DNA of 64,000 nt from Sulfurimonas sp. HSL3-1 (GTDB taxonomy: Bacteria; Campylobacterota; Campylobacteria; Campylobacterales; Sulfurimonadaceae), in NCBI RefSeq assembly GCF_039645995.1, contig NZ_CP147920.1:744001-808000 (forward strand), given 5' to 3'. This document shows, piece by piece, positions 48,101-55,500 of this stretch. The notes below the pieces were generated by a model, which made no database searches, was not told where the DNA came from, and was given only the letters and a program-made list of their open reading frames with translations. The position numbers and the translations under genes were made by a program. Numbering within the stretch: position 1 is the first letter of the stretch; the number at the start of each line of letters is the position of its first letter.

Positions 48101-48352
48101 CGTGCCGGGGATGCAGCCTACGGTCTGGCGGCGCAGCTCTTGGCGGCCAAGGCCAACTATGCGGCCGGCGCGACCCAGTGTAGCGCCGCAAGCGATGCCA
48201 TTGCTGACGGGGACGCGCTGTTGTCCTCCATCGGCTTCGACGGCACCGGCGGCTACCTCAAAGGCGGTAAGAACGCCGCGGCCCAAAAATCGTTGGCAAC
48301 GTCGATTGCGGGTACGCTCGATGCTTACAACAACGGTGCGCTCTGTCCGTAA
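45113..48352 (+). CDS. Large secreted surface protein with SpaA-like repeats and a GYWKN domain
   Basis: 1079 residues; ATG at 45113 chosen behind CAGGAG. An N-terminal signal sequence (hydrophobic GAGALLFAAAASA, about 15-30) is followed by a unique Cys-containing domain (to about 270), a DUF11-like region (270-500) and at least three SpaA/prealbumin-like repeats: about 500-600 (LEPGSYTVTETAPTGFEPE), 600-708, 709-810 (VIPKTYTVTEDDPKPEYD) and a related one to 925. The end carries a GYWKNW motif near 930 and a C-terminal domain also seen in other surface proteins. No sortase motif or membrane anchor is visible. Probably an adhesin or matrix protein controlled by the upstream riboswitch. Confidence 0.82.
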   Translation: MKASFRDEWGLIKRMLGAGALLFAAAASANIGYTLEGCRSTSIPDGYDLAANDYVCPDGAYTTGNLKGWAELDLVPHRVTIENKGSDPQKFTFTVGGDYLYAEGGDLRGWDYISVLTLDTDLSNDICKNWAEQYQDQLVVQDLLITPDNEGAGGVFTTIYRQISVAGGGPRDGEYAANGLPGGAVCVANYYQRLALGSHLYSGSSLQSNLWDANLSSSGGQKRVQLPDVKAVETSKDMTARQAQSFGWSISKSGPATVEFGDTCAPSAPTSKLVDVNVTWTKLAATPEGTVGIHTKIYVSNTASREIYANVSDVVYYSGGMTSVQPDACTPYLMPPNFSGVVCEHDVIVPEDESGGLYDIATIGFEDPYLPDVPITVTLEATASASVQPGDQLNTTAIVRDHEWIESTNGLMSFSSGTFTPGDIGEYDAPYVSGTPTVGDVNWTSYTVEDSGVLVFHKTVYIDGPIIATGMLSDTATIVGDGGYTPDPATHEIALSADATVSLTINKTMPDVLDGNDSIDVLFTVSREGMDDINRTLTFTALSPLTQSVKIEGLEPGSYTVTETAPTGFEPEVSAIKPVTITLPSCGESVTFNNQLAGQPAVKVIKVTKPAEIEGIPQKGDWNMTLYKETAPDVWTVVTSLLTDPNSATNVLVPEGELAEGHYKVVEIMKDGWYMSDQSGDCDFTVDYPEDLYRADYECQFENTKYGTVIINKLTVPAGMPDYFHFAQDLNGSYDLNLTHLGSHTFMDVIPKTYTVTEDDPKPEYDLIGLSCVELDGVENSSTSLSQREATIVVDPGETVQCTYTNRKRGKIELIKHENGGTTYTLNWTFTLSGNGLNLLDTPDANGLVDFNGVWLVPGANYTVCETGIPVAWENLWYVEGSPVSYDNPDSGEASNENHCYTFSVEANQTIHFVVENNYTPPGGEPRTIGYWKNWTTCDGHGNQQEKAEAANLLAGQTEVWLVDYVLPITLGSFEVASCEDAVSILDKRDVSSGKKRAGDAAYGLAAQLLAAKANYAAGATQCSAASDAIADGDALLSSIGFDGTGGYLKGGKNAAAQKSLATSIAGTLDAYNNGALCP

Positions 48353-48358
48353 CCGTTA

Positions 48359-48381
48359 GGCAAAGGCGCTTCGCCTTTGCC
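48359..48381 (+). terminator. Strong hairpin after the surface-protein gene
   Basis: GGCAAAGGCG pairs perfectly with CGCCTTTGCC across CTT, 6 bases after the stop codon. A T-tract is present only 16 bases later (GTTTTT), so it is a good though imperfect intrinsic terminator. Confidence 0.65.
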
Positions 48382-48473
48382 CTATTAATCTCCCGTTTTT
48401 CATCACATTTCAATCACTTTTACCCATTTTTTTTCTTTTTTGTATGCGATATAGAGAACTGTTTATCAACCTC

Positions 48474-48479
48474 TATTAT
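48474..48479 (+). promoter_or_regulatory. -10 box before the 109-residue secreted protein
   Basis: TATTAT in CCTCTATTATGATATG, 26 bases upstream of the ATG; a ribosome-binding site AAAGGAGAA follows. Confidence 0.5.
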
Positions 48480-48505
48480 GATATGCACCTATTTAAAGGA
48501 GAAGT

Positions 48506-48835
48506 ATGAAAAAGGTTACGATTCTCGCGGCCGCCCTGCTGGCGTCGGCACTCTACGCGGCGCCTTCCGCGGAGCAGCAGCAGGCGGAGGCGATCAAAGC
48601 ACGTCAGGAGGCGATGCTCAAGCAGATCCAGGCGGAGCTCGGTCTCAGCGACAAGCAGACGAAACAGTGGGGCGATATCCATGAACGCTACCTCAAGGCG
48701 CATATGAAACTGCGCGTCGATCAGAACAACGAGATCCAGGCACTGCTCACGGATGAACAGCGTAAAAAGTTCGAAGCGATGCAGCAGCGTTTTCGCGAGC
48801 AGCTGAACAAGCAGATGGGTGCACAAAAAAAGTAA
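48506..48835 (+). CDS. Small secreted helical protein (Spy/LTXXQ-like)
   Basis: 109 residues with a signal peptide cleaved after LYA (about residue 18). The mature part is a Gln/Lys/Glu-rich helical hairpin: LGLSDKQTKQWGDIHERYLKAHMKLR and LLTDEQRKKFEAMQQRFREQL. The repeated L-(S/T)-x-x-Q pattern resembles the LTXXQ motif of Spy/CpxP periplasmic chaperones, but the size is small and the match partial. Monocistronic with its own promoter. Confidence 0.75.
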   Translation: MKKVTILAAALLASALYAAPSAEQQQAEAIKARQEAMLKQIQAELGLSDKQTKQWGDIHERYLKAHMKLRVDQNNEIQALLTDEQRKKFEAMQQRFREQLNKQMGAQKK

Positions 48836-48854
48836 GTGCCCCTCCTGCGCCCGC

Positions 48855-48860
48855 TATAAT
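48855..48860 (+). promoter_or_regulatory. -10 box directly before yigZ
   Basis: Perfect TATAAT only 6 bases from the yigZ ATG; transcription would start about at the start codon. Confidence 0.5.
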
Positions 48861-48866
48861 GGCGTC

Positions 48867-49454
48867 ATGCAAATCCTCAAGACGCCTGTTTCCTCAACCT
48901 ACGAAATCAAACAGTCGAAATTTATCGCCCATCTCGTCCCCTATAAGCTCTTCGATGCAACCCTGCAGCGCCTGCGAGCCGAGCACCCCAAGGGGCGTCA
49001 TTTCGTGACGGCTTTCCGTTTCCTGAATGACCATATGCAGGTCGTCGAGGGGAGCAGCGACGACGGCGAACCGAAAGGGACTTCCGGCAAACCGAGCCTT
49101 GCCGTTTTGGCGGGACATGAGCTGATCGATGCCGCCGTGATCATCGTGCGCTATTTCGGCGGCACGAAGCTGGGGACGGGCGGGTTGGTCCGCGCCTATA
49201 CCCAGGCGGTTTCCGATGCGGTGGCCCTGGCGGAGCTGACCGAGTATATTCCCCAGGAAAAGGCTGCGTTTACCTGCGGCTACAGCGCGGTCTCTCAGGT
49301 GGAATACCTGTTGACGGAGAGCGGTGTGACGGAGGTTGAAAAGGCCTTTGAAGCCACGACGGTGCTCTGGCATGTTTGGGGGGGAGATGAAGCCCTGGAG
49401 ACATTCTTCGCCAGGGCGGGGCGTCTGGTGGAACGCCTGGAGGACGGAAAGTAA
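48867..49454 (+). CDS. yigZ: YigZ/IMPACT family protein
   Basis: 195 residues. UPF0029 (IMPACT N) domain with KQSKFIAHLVPYKL, AFRFLNDHMQVVEGSSDDGEPKGTSGKPSLAVL and VIIVRYFGGTKLGTGGLVRAYTQAVSDA, followed by the C-terminal DUF1949 domain. Conserved but without agreed biochemical role; eukaryotic IMPACT regulates translation. ATG at 48867 chosen; no ribosome-binding site is present, consistent with a leaderless mRNA. Confidence 0.92.
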   Translation: MQILKTPVSSTYEIKQSKFIAHLVPYKLFDATLQRLRAEHPKGRHFVTAFRFLNDHMQVVEGSSDDGEPKGTSGKPSLAVLAGHELIDAAVIIVRYFGGTKLGTGGLVRAYTQAVSDAVALAELTEYIPQEKAAFTCGYSAVSQVEYLLTESGVTEVEKAFEATTVLWHVWGGDEALETFFARAGRLVERLEDGK

Positions 49455-49461
49455 AGGGGCG

Positions 49462-49478
49462 TCGCGGTACTGCCGCGA
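49462..49478. terminator. Hairpin between convergent yigZ and ParA-like genes
   Basis: TCGCGG pairs with CCGCGA in the 29-bp gap between two convergent genes. No T-tract on either strand; possible weak bidirectional terminator. Confidence 0.35.
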
Positions 49479-49483
49479 TGCAA

Positions 49484-50185
49484 TCAGGGGCGGCCCAGGA
49501 CGGACTCGAACATCGCGAAAGCTTTGCGCAGCCAGACCTTGGTGCGCTGGCGCTCCATCAGGCTCAGGTGGGCGGTGCCGTTCTCTTTGAGATTGGCGGC
49601 GGCCCAGAAGCTGAAGGTGTATTTATCGATTTTCTGCATGGTCGGGGCGTGCAGCGCGGGCAGTACCACCTCTTTAAGCGTACCGTTCGCCTCGCTTGAA
49701 ACGGAGGCGATGACGTCGTCGACTTCGGAGAAATCGCTGCCGCGTCCCTCGTTTTTGACGACGGCGCAGGTCATGACGACGCTGTATTTCGGCAGGAATT
49801 TTTTCAGTAGCTGCACGGAATCCTTGCCGCCGTCGACGAGGTACCAGTAGACGATCTCGATCCCCGTCTCTTCACACATCCCAAGAACGTCATTCTCTTC
49901 GATCCAACGGTCAAGGAAACGCTCGGACTGCGCCGGCAGGTCCACCAGAACGTTGATGTCTTTTTCCAGCGCCAGTTCCATGATCTTGTCGCTGCTCTCG
50001 AAAAAGTCCAGGTCGATGGCATCGGTGAACTGCTCGTAGTAGCGGGTGAGTGACGCGTGGGAACGGTCCGCGTCCAGTCCGACAAAAGCGACATCGTTGT
50101 CGATAAAATACTGCGAAAGCAGGCGCGCGAAGACGGACTTGCCGACGCCTCCTTTCTCTCCTCCGATAAAGTGAATCATACTCAT
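49484..50185 (-). CDS. Orphan ParA/MinD-type ATPase
   Basis: 233 residues. Deviant Walker A GGEKGGVGKSVFARLLSQYF near the N terminus, GLDADRSHASLTRYY, and NVLVDLPAQSERFLDRW as Walker B-like region. It resembles mobilisation-type or positioning ParA proteins rather than Soj, and there is no adjacent ParB. ATG at 50185 chosen behind GGAGAG; another ATG lies 15 bases upstream. Could position a membrane or cytoplasmic cargo; cargo unknown. Confidence 0.8.
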   Translation of the reverse strand: MSMIHFIGGEKGGVGKSVFARLLSQYFIDNDVAFVGLDADRSHASLTRYYEQFTDAIDLDFFESSDKIMELALEKDINVLVDLPAQSERFLDRWIEENDVLGMCEETGIEIVYWYLVDGGKDSVQLLKKFLPKYSVVMTCAVVKNEGRGSDFSEVDDVIASVSSEANGTLKEVVLPALHAPTMQKIDKYTFSFWAAANLKENGTAHLSLMERQRTKVWLRKAFAMFESVLGRP

Positions 50186-50356
50186 TGTTTCTCTCTCCAT
50201 ATCATGTGATGTATCACGGATATATTGTGCGCGTATAGTAGCGCTGCGGATATAAATGCGGGCTGTGGATCCGCAGGCAAATCGGAAAATTTCTGAAAGA
50301 TTACACTAGACAGGACGCCTGCAATGCTTCGCCGAAATAACATCCTCCCAAAAGAC

Positions 50357-50845
50357 TCATTGTTGATTTTTGTATCGGGAAAGTTTCGCTTTGACCGTCG
50401 ATGTCGCCTGCTCGAGTATGGACTTGACTTCTTCGAAGCTCGTCGCTTTGTCGGCGTTGAAATCGATAAGCCGATGCTTTGTCCAGCGTGCACGATAGCG
50501 ATCGTCAATCGCAAACCTCACTTCCTGCAGGGCCGGCTGCCGATGGACATAGTGGCCAATCACCTCCACCGAGGCTCTTTCCAACGCGCAATAAAGATCC
50601 AGCTTTTCTGATTGTGCGCAATCGGGCACAGGGGCTTTTCTCCAGGCGCTTTCATTGTGCAGCAGCGCATCCGCCCTACTGAGAATCTCCAAATCGACCG
50701 GCGTAACGCGAACGTCCCTCCGCTCATAATCCGGCAGACCCAAAACGATGCCGTTTTCGGTTTTGTAGACACCGATGACGCCGAAAATGATAAAAGAGCC
50801 CAGGAGCAGGAGAGACAAAAGGGTATAGAGAATGTACTTTTTCAT
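50357..50845 (-). CDS. Hypothetical membrane-anchored protein
   Basis: 162 residues with one N-terminal membrane helix (ILYTLLSLLLLGSFIIFGVIGVY) and a periplasmic remainder containing two Cys (CAQSEKLDLYCALERA) that could form a disulfide. No recognised domain. Between it and the ParA-like gene lie 171 bases without a gene, and no attC-like site. Confidence 0.7.
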   Translation of the reverse strand: MKKYILYTLLSLLLLGSFIIFGVIGVYKTENGIVLGLPDYERRDVRVTPVDLEILSRADALLHNESAWRKAPVPDCAQSEKLDLYCALERASVEVIGHYVHRQPALQEVRFAIDDRYRARWTKHRLIDFNADKATSFEEVKSILEQATSTVKAKLSRYKNQQ

Positions 50846-50944
50846 GAATCGAGCCTTTATCGGACAGCTCCTCTATGCCGACAATGATGGCACATGTGCT
50901 TTTGGCAATTGTACTTCATCTCCCGGAAACGGGCAGGAAATCTC

Positions 50945-51241
50945 CTATTTCATATACCTTTTTGTCAATCGGCAAAAGTCGTAAAAGTCGCTCAGCATCA
51001 AGTAGCGGATTTCGACGTCTTCAAACTTCTTCTTCAAGATGGCATGGCCCTGCAGGTAGAGCTTGACATCGTTTTGGAACTCTTTGGGATATTCAAGTTT
51101 TTCGGCTCCCAAAGAGGAAAAGCAATCCAAAAATTCAAAAAAGAGCGCCGTGACGATCTTCTCTTTTTCCGGTGTCCTGTTTGAGAGAAAGTCCGTTGTC
51201 TCCTCAAATGTCTCGCATATTTTCGTCAAACACGCATTCAT
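50945..51241 (-). CDS. Small hypothetical protein
   Basis: 98 residues, soluble, Phe/Leu-rich and helical (EKEKIVTALFFEFLDCFSSLGAEKLEYPKEF, ILKKKFEDVEIRYLMLSDFYDFCRL). No recognised motif. Codon use is less GC-rich than flanking genes. Confidence that it is expressed is moderate. Confidence 0.55.
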   Translation of the reverse strand: MNACLTKICETFEETTDFLSNRTPEKEKIVTALFFEFLDCFSSLGAEKLEYPKEFQNDVKLYLQGHAILKKKFEDVEIRYLMLSDFYDFCRLTKRYMK

Positions 51242-51328
51242 TTATATCCTCTTTACTCTGGTCTGTCGGAAAGGAAGTACAAAAACTGTACCTGCTGCTG
51301 AAATGCGACATGAAGGAGATCTCTTTTG

Positions 51329-52909
51329 TTATAGATCAGCCCACCCTTCGTCAATAAGCCATAGTGCAATGAGCATCATCAGAAAATAGCACGCCAGCAG
51401 CGTGTCCATGCCTGTCCACTTTAGCGCAACGGTGTGTCCCGCGGTGTAATCGGCCCCCTTCTTGGATGTTTTAAAACGGCTCATCGAAAGCATCCATGCG
51501 CCCGAATAGGCCACGACAAACCCCGTCACGTTCCACCACATCCACATCACTTCCGGGTGGAAAAGCCATAAGAAGAGGTTAACGCCGACGCCGCCAACGA
51601 GGCCGGTCAGTATGGCGCTGCTGCCGATGTGCCTGTGAAGCGCGCCGGCGAGGAAGACGGCCAAAACGGGCCCGTAAAAGGCCGAACCGATCTTGTTGAT
51701 CGCTTCAATGACGGTATCGGCGATCACACCGACCATCAAAGCGAAGAGGATGACGGCGATGCCCCAGAAGAGGGTCGTGATCTGGCTCAGACGGATCTCT
51801 CTCGCTCCCTGGGTGTGCTTCTCTTTCAGGACAAAATCATGCAGCGTAACGGCGGAGAGGGAGTTGAGCGCCGAGTCGATGCTGGACATGGCCGCGGCGA
51901 GAATGGCGGCGATCAGCAGCCCTTTCACCCCTCCCGGAAGGTACGCCAGGATAAACTGGGGGATGAGGTGATCGGGGGAGGAGGCGGCGACACTCGCCTG
52001 GAGTGCACTGTCCTGCAGATAGAGCGTGCCTACGGTAATGCCCATCAACACGTACAGCAGCGTCAGCGGGAACCGCGCAAAGCCGTTGAAGTAGAGGGAG
52101 CGTTTGGCGTCCTCGATGCTCCTGGCGGAGAGTTCCCGCTGCACCTGGCTCTGGTCCGTTCCGTAATAGGCCGTATAGAGAAAAAATCCGCCGAAGAGAA
52201 AGGCCCAAAACGGCATGCCGCCGTCACTGCCGAGCCCCCAGCCAAAATCGAGTGTCTGCAGCCGCGCTTTGGGGAAGGTGTCGACAATGGCCCCGAACCC
52301 GCCAAGGAGATCGACGGCGATGGCGATGGAGACGATGACACCCAGCAGAAGCAGCCCCATCTGGAAGATGTCCGAATAGACAACGGCCCGCATGCCGCCG
52401 AGGGTGTCGTAGATCAGAATGATGAGGCCCATCGTAAGGATGGAGATCCAGAGTTCAAACCCGGTGATACTTTGCATCACGATGGCCGTCGCATACAGAG
52501 CGATACCAGTCCCCAGGGCACGGCTGAGCAGAAAGAGGACGGCAACCGTATTGCGGACGCCGGTGCCGTAGCGCAGCTGCAGGTACTCATAGACACTGAC
52601 AAGCTTCAGCTTCCGAAAGAGCGGTATGAGAAAAATGGACGTTACGATCATGGCCAGGGGCAGGGCCAGCTCGTACTGCAGCCATGTCAGGCCGCCGCCC
52701 TCTTTGACGGCGACAAATGCAGGGATGGAGATAAAGCTGATGGCGGAGCTCTGTGTCGCCATCGTCGAGATGCCCACGGCCCACCACGAGAGCTTGCGGT
52801 CGGCGACATAGTAGTCATCCTGGTCGCGGTTTTCCTGACCGATAAAATAGCCGAAGAGCAGCAGCAGTATAAAATAGGCACCGATAACGTACCAATCTAG
52901 TAAATCCAT
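51329..52909 (-). CDS. Sodium:solute symporter (SSS family)
   Basis: 526 residues with about 13-14 membrane segments. LDWYVIGAYFILLLLFGYFIGQ at the N terminus, DYYVADRKLSWWAVGISTMATQSSAISFISIPA (sodium-site region) and YYGTDQSQVQRELSARS are SSS signatures. Sugar, sialic acid, proline or carboxylate may be carried; the SglT-like pattern leans to sugars, without certainty. Single gene. Confidence 0.92.
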   Translation of the reverse strand: MDLLDWYVIGAYFILLLLFGYFIGQENRDQDDYYVADRKLSWWAVGISTMATQSSAISFISIPAFVAVKEGGGLTWLQYELALPLAMIVTSIFLIPLFRKLKLVSVYEYLQLRYGTGVRNTVAVLFLLSRALGTGIALYATAIVMQSITGFELWISILTMGLIILIYDTLGGMRAVVYSDIFQMGLLLLGVIVSIAIAVDLLGGFGAIVDTFPKARLQTLDFGWGLGSDGGMPFWAFLFGGFFLYTAYYGTDQSQVQRELSARSIEDAKRSLYFNGFARFPLTLLYVLMGITVGTLYLQDSALQASVAASSPDHLIPQFILAYLPGGVKGLLIAAILAAAMSSIDSALNSLSAVTLHDFVLKEKHTQGAREIRLSQITTLFWGIAVILFALMVGVIADTVIEAINKIGSAFYGPVLAVFLAGALHRHIGSSAILTGLVGGVGVNLFLWLFHPEVMWMWWNVTGFVVAYSGAWMLSMSRFKTSKKGADYTAGHTVALKWTGMDTLLACYFLMMLIALWLIDEGWADL

Positions 52910-52978
52910 ACGGTTCCTTTGGCTGCAGCGTTAAAAGATAATGCCCTATTTTTGCCCATTTGTGAAATGCAGCTGCCC

Positions 52979-53689
52979 TCAGTAGATCCCCGGAAACAGG
53001 CGATAGCTTACTTCCTTCGCATAATCGGGGTACCCGGGAAGCTCCTCATGAAGGGTCTTGTCTTCAAGCGCGGTCCGGATCACGGCGATGAGCAACGCCG
53101 CCGCGGCGGGGAGAAGTGTCCAGAGAGAGTTCAGGGCGAGGATGATGCCGGCAAGGGCCAGAAGGTTTCCCGCATAGCCCGGGTGGCGAACGACCCGGTA
53201 AGGGCCGCTGTCGCAGACCGTATGCCCCCGGTCCGTCTGGATACGTACCGTCGTGGAGAAAAAGCGGTTCTCGACGATCGCCCAGGCCGCAAATGCGTAC
53301 CCTAGTGTGATGATAATGAGGCCGAGAACGGTGAGCCATGCCGGCATGAGCGGCGTCCACGCATAACGGTGGTCGAGCCCTGCGACGATGACCAGGGGAA
53401 AAGAGAGGCTAACGGCCATCATCGGAGCAAGAACTTTGTCCCATGGTTTCGCGTTTTTAGCCTTCTCCAGGCTGGCCCTCTCTGCGAGAATGCCCGGATG
53501 CCGTTTTTCCGCCAGGAACCGTCCGCCGACACCGGCAAGAAACAGCAGCACGGAGTAGACCCAGCCCTGCCACCATCCAACATCGCCACCGCAGAGCAGC
53601 AGCACCAGCGGGATGATGAGGTAAAGGAGGATCACGTTGCGCCACAGACGGGGCTGGTTTTTATTTGGATGAACAGTTTTCAATGCCAT
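52979..53689 (-). CDS. Isoprenylcysteine carboxyl methyltransferase-like membrane protein
   Basis: 236 residues with five or so membrane segments. The C-terminal motif YRVVRHPGYAGNLLALAGIILALNS with a following conserved Glu region (ALEDKTLHEELPGYPDYAKEVSYRLFPGIY) is the ICMT/PEMT family fold that binds S-adenosyl-methionine. Substrate in bacteria unknown. It lies just outside the last attC-like site, so it could be either the chromosome flank or a cassette. Confidence 0.85.
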   Translation of the reverse strand: MALKTVHPNKNQPRLWRNVILLYLIIPLVLLLCGGDVGWWQGWVYSVLLFLAGVGGRFLAEKRHPGILAERASLEKAKNAKPWDKVLAPMMAVSLSFPLVIVAGLDHRYAWTPLMPAWLTVLGLIIITLGYAFAAWAIVENRFFSTTVRIQTDRGHTVCDSGPYRVVRHPGYAGNLLALAGIILALNSLWTLLPAAAALLIAVIRTALEDKTLHEELPGYPDYAKEVSYRLFPGIY

Positions 53690-53729
53690 ATCTTTACTCC
53701 GGAATCAGCCATGATTTCAATACGTACGC

Positions 53730-53805
53730 CACCAACGTTTGAACTGCCCCATCAAATGACGCCCGCGCGCTTTTGACGGGGCTTGACCGATTTTCTATGT
53801 TTACA
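53730..53805 (-). repeat. attC-like site (cassette end) after the metallopeptidase gene
   Basis: On the minus strand the site begins with TGTAAAC overlapping the stop codon and ends with AACGTTGGTG. Inner arms GCCCCATCAAA (53746-53756) and TTTTGACGGGGC (53771-53782) pair well. The AACGTT junction before the R' box is shared with the other sites of the array. Confidence 0.65.
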
Positions 53806-54367
53806 AACGGTGGGTTTCTTCCCACAGGCGCTCTTGGCCTACCCTGATGTACCAATCGTCGAATTGGGAACGGTAGTGTTCAAAAGGGTCTTTTAGCTTG
53901 GGACGGGGGTCTTTGCTGAGGGAATATGCCATCCCCTCGGTGAACCATTTTGGAGCCCGTAAAACACTGATCATACCCAATCTTTCATTTTGAAGATGAT
54001 GGATCATTTCGTGCCTTACATAATACCGTTTCCAGGCCCGGGGACCGATAATGATGCCGAAAGTACCCAGGGTGATCGCAGAGCGCCTTCCCAAGCCGAA
54101 CGACTCGGAACAGGCTTCTGAACTGCAAAATACAGTGCGCGGAGCATGTCTGATCCCGCCGACGGAGGTGCCGACGAAGTGCAGCGCTTCATTATACAGA
54201 GCGGTCGCGTCTTCCAGGCGGGAAGCATCGTCCGTGCATATCGCGTCGCTGAAGCACGGAACACCGGCTAGTTCCGGGGCAAGAATCCGAACCGGTTTAT
54301 AGAATGCCCACGTAGAGCTGATAATCACTGCAATGAGCAAGGCGGCTATCGGAACTGCTTTTTTCAT
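53801..54367 (-). CDS. Secreted or membrane-anchored zinc metallopeptidase-like protein
   Basis: 188 residues, N-terminal signal/anchor helix (VPIAALLIAVIISSTWAFY). The zinc motif RHEMIHHLQNE is HExxH, and the downstream WFTEGMAYSLS supplies a Glu as a possible third ligand, the gluzincin arrangement. Two Cys pairs in the mature part suggest disulfides. Similar short peptidase-like proteins are common in mobile cassettes. Substrate unknown. Confidence 0.78.
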   Translation of the reverse strand: MKKAVPIAALLIAVIISSTWAFYKPVRILAPELAGVPCFSDAICTDDASRLEDATALYNEALHFVGTSVGGIRHAPRTVFCSSEACSESFGLGRRSAITLGTFGIIIGPRAWKRYYVRHEMIHHLQNERLGMISVLRAPKWFTEGMAYSLSKDPRPKLKDPFEHYRSQFDDWYIRVGQERLWEETHRL

Positions 54368-54382
54368 ACTCTTACTATATTC

Positions 54383-54409
54383 GTATAACGTAAATGGAGT
54401 CGGTTACGT
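54383..54409 (-). repeat. Possible short attC remnant
   Basis: GTTATAC (R'-like, minus strand of 54383-54389) and ACGTAAC (minus strand of 54403-54409) with a small CGTAA/TTACG hairpin between them. Only 27 bases long, too short for a working attC; may be a degraded site or chance. Confidence 0.3.
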
Positions 54410-54684
54410 CAACCGTTTCGACTTCTCCAGGCGCTGCCCATCAGATAAAATGACCCGATCGACAAGCCCGAAATCAGCAAGGCACCAATACCCATAACGA
54501 TGACTCTGACGATGCTTTTTGGCTCCATGAACAAGTCGTAGACGATGTGACCGGAAAGATATCCGAATGTCACGGCTGCTACAGCCATGAGCAAGACAAT
54601 GAGATATGTAAACACTTTTCTGGGGATGAGCGCTGCAAGGGTCTGGCCGATCAATTCCTCGATAAGAAAATCAATCAATGGCAT
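54409..54684 (-). CDS. Small two-helix membrane protein
   Basis: 91 residues with two hydrophobic segments (VFTYLIVLLMAVAAVTFGYLSGHIVYDLF and VIVMGIGALLISGLSIGSFYLMG). No recognised family. Its start overlaps the end of the SRPBCC gene by 14 bases, so both probably travel as one cassette. Confidence 0.7.
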   Translation of the reverse strand: MPLIDFLIEELIGQTLAALIPRKVFTYLIVLLMAVAAVTFGYLSGHIVYDLFMEPKSIVRVIVMGIGALLISGLSIGSFYLMGSAWRSRNG

Positions 54685-55138
54685 CCCTGCCTGGTTGCGG
54701 ACTTGCCTCTGCCCGCAGTTTCAGGGCCTGATTCATCTCCTCGAACCCGCGTCTGGTGTCGCTGTCCAGACTGGAGCGAAAGAGTCCTACCAGGATGCCG
54801 CTGAAGCGCTCGTTCTGCTGAAAGCGCACCTTGTCCTCGCCGAGCGCTTCGATGACGAATGCATGCTCGCCGTCAAAGAGACCCGGGAACAGAAACCGGC
54901 CCAGCCACCTCAGTTCGCGCCCGGCTTCAGCGGCGAGGACCGCAGGCGAGAAACGCATAGGTTTGCTACCGCTCGGCTGGATCTCGACCTGAAGCCGCTT
55001 ACCCTGGGTTGGGGTGCCCTGTATCGAACGGATGAAAGGATTCCATTGGGGGTATGCAGTGAAATCGGCCAGGATCTCCCATACCCGTTCAGCGGGTGCA
55101 TCAATCTCTATTTCCGTATGTAGTTCGTGGATAGCCAT
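54671..55138 (-). CDS. SRPBCC-fold (START/Bet v1-like) protein
   Basis: 155 residues. HTEIEIDAPAERVWEILADFTAYPQWNPFIRSI is the polyketide-cyclase/SRPBCC signature, with VEIQPSGSKPMRFSPAVLAAEAGRELRWLGRF following. Small ligand-binding fold; widespread and functionally diverse. Co-directional and overlapping with the small membrane-protein gene. Confidence 0.85.
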   Translation of the reverse strand: MAIHELHTEIEIDAPAERVWEILADFTAYPQWNPFIRSIQGTPTQGKRLQVEIQPSGSKPMRFSPAVLAAEAGRELRWLGRFLFPGLFDGEHAFVIEALGEDKVRFQQNERFSGILVGLFRSSLDSDTRRGFEEMNQALKLRAEASPQPGRDAID

Positions 55139-55158
55139 ATGGTTTCTGTGTCAATGAT

Positions 55159-55230
55159 GTTCATCGTTTAAAAGAGCGATCAAAATTCGCATTATAGTCG
55201 GTCACTTGGGATTCGCTGGGAATGTCAAAT
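55159..55230 (-). repeat. Degenerate attC-like site
   Basis: Carries CGTTTAAAAGAGCGATCAAAA on the plus strand, closely matching the L'-R' half of the sites at 56680 and 58085 (CGTTTGACATGAGCAATCAAAA, CGCTTAAAATGAGCAATCAAAA). The other half is poorly conserved. Confidence 0.5.
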
Positions 55231-55500
55231 ATCCATAGCGGTGTAGAACAGGTCATCCGTTCGATTGTCTGTTGCCGTATCATTTTCTTTGTATTTTCTC
55301 AGCAACCATATTTCGAAGACTGCTCCGATCAATGGAACGCCCAATATGACGATGGTTTTGAAAATTTTTGTTCTTCTTGTATAAAGCATTTCTTCCAATA
55401 AAATAGACATGATTGCGCCAATGTCAACAGCTATTACCGTCCAAATGAGAAATAGATAAACACCAGTCATATTATTTCCTAACAATTCAATGGCATTCAT
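55225..55500 (-). CDS. Small membrane protein
   Basis: 91 residues with two membrane helices (MTGVYLFLIWTVIAVDIGAIMSILL and IFKTIVILGVPLIGAVFEIWLL). The second stretch resembles PLDc_N-type small membrane modules, which are often found alone in bacteria, but the match is not secure. Codon use is clearly AT-rich compared with the core genes. Confidence 0.6.
   Translation of the reverse strand: MNAIELLGNNMTGVYLFLIWTVIAVDIGAIMSILLEEMLYTRRTKIFKTIVILGVPLIGAVFEIWLLRKYKENDTATDNRTDDLFYTAMDI

Noticed and set aside
51242-51334. attC-like site after the sodium:solute symporter gene
   Set aside because: A CTATAAC box overlaps the stop codon, but no R' box or paired arms were found within 100 bases.
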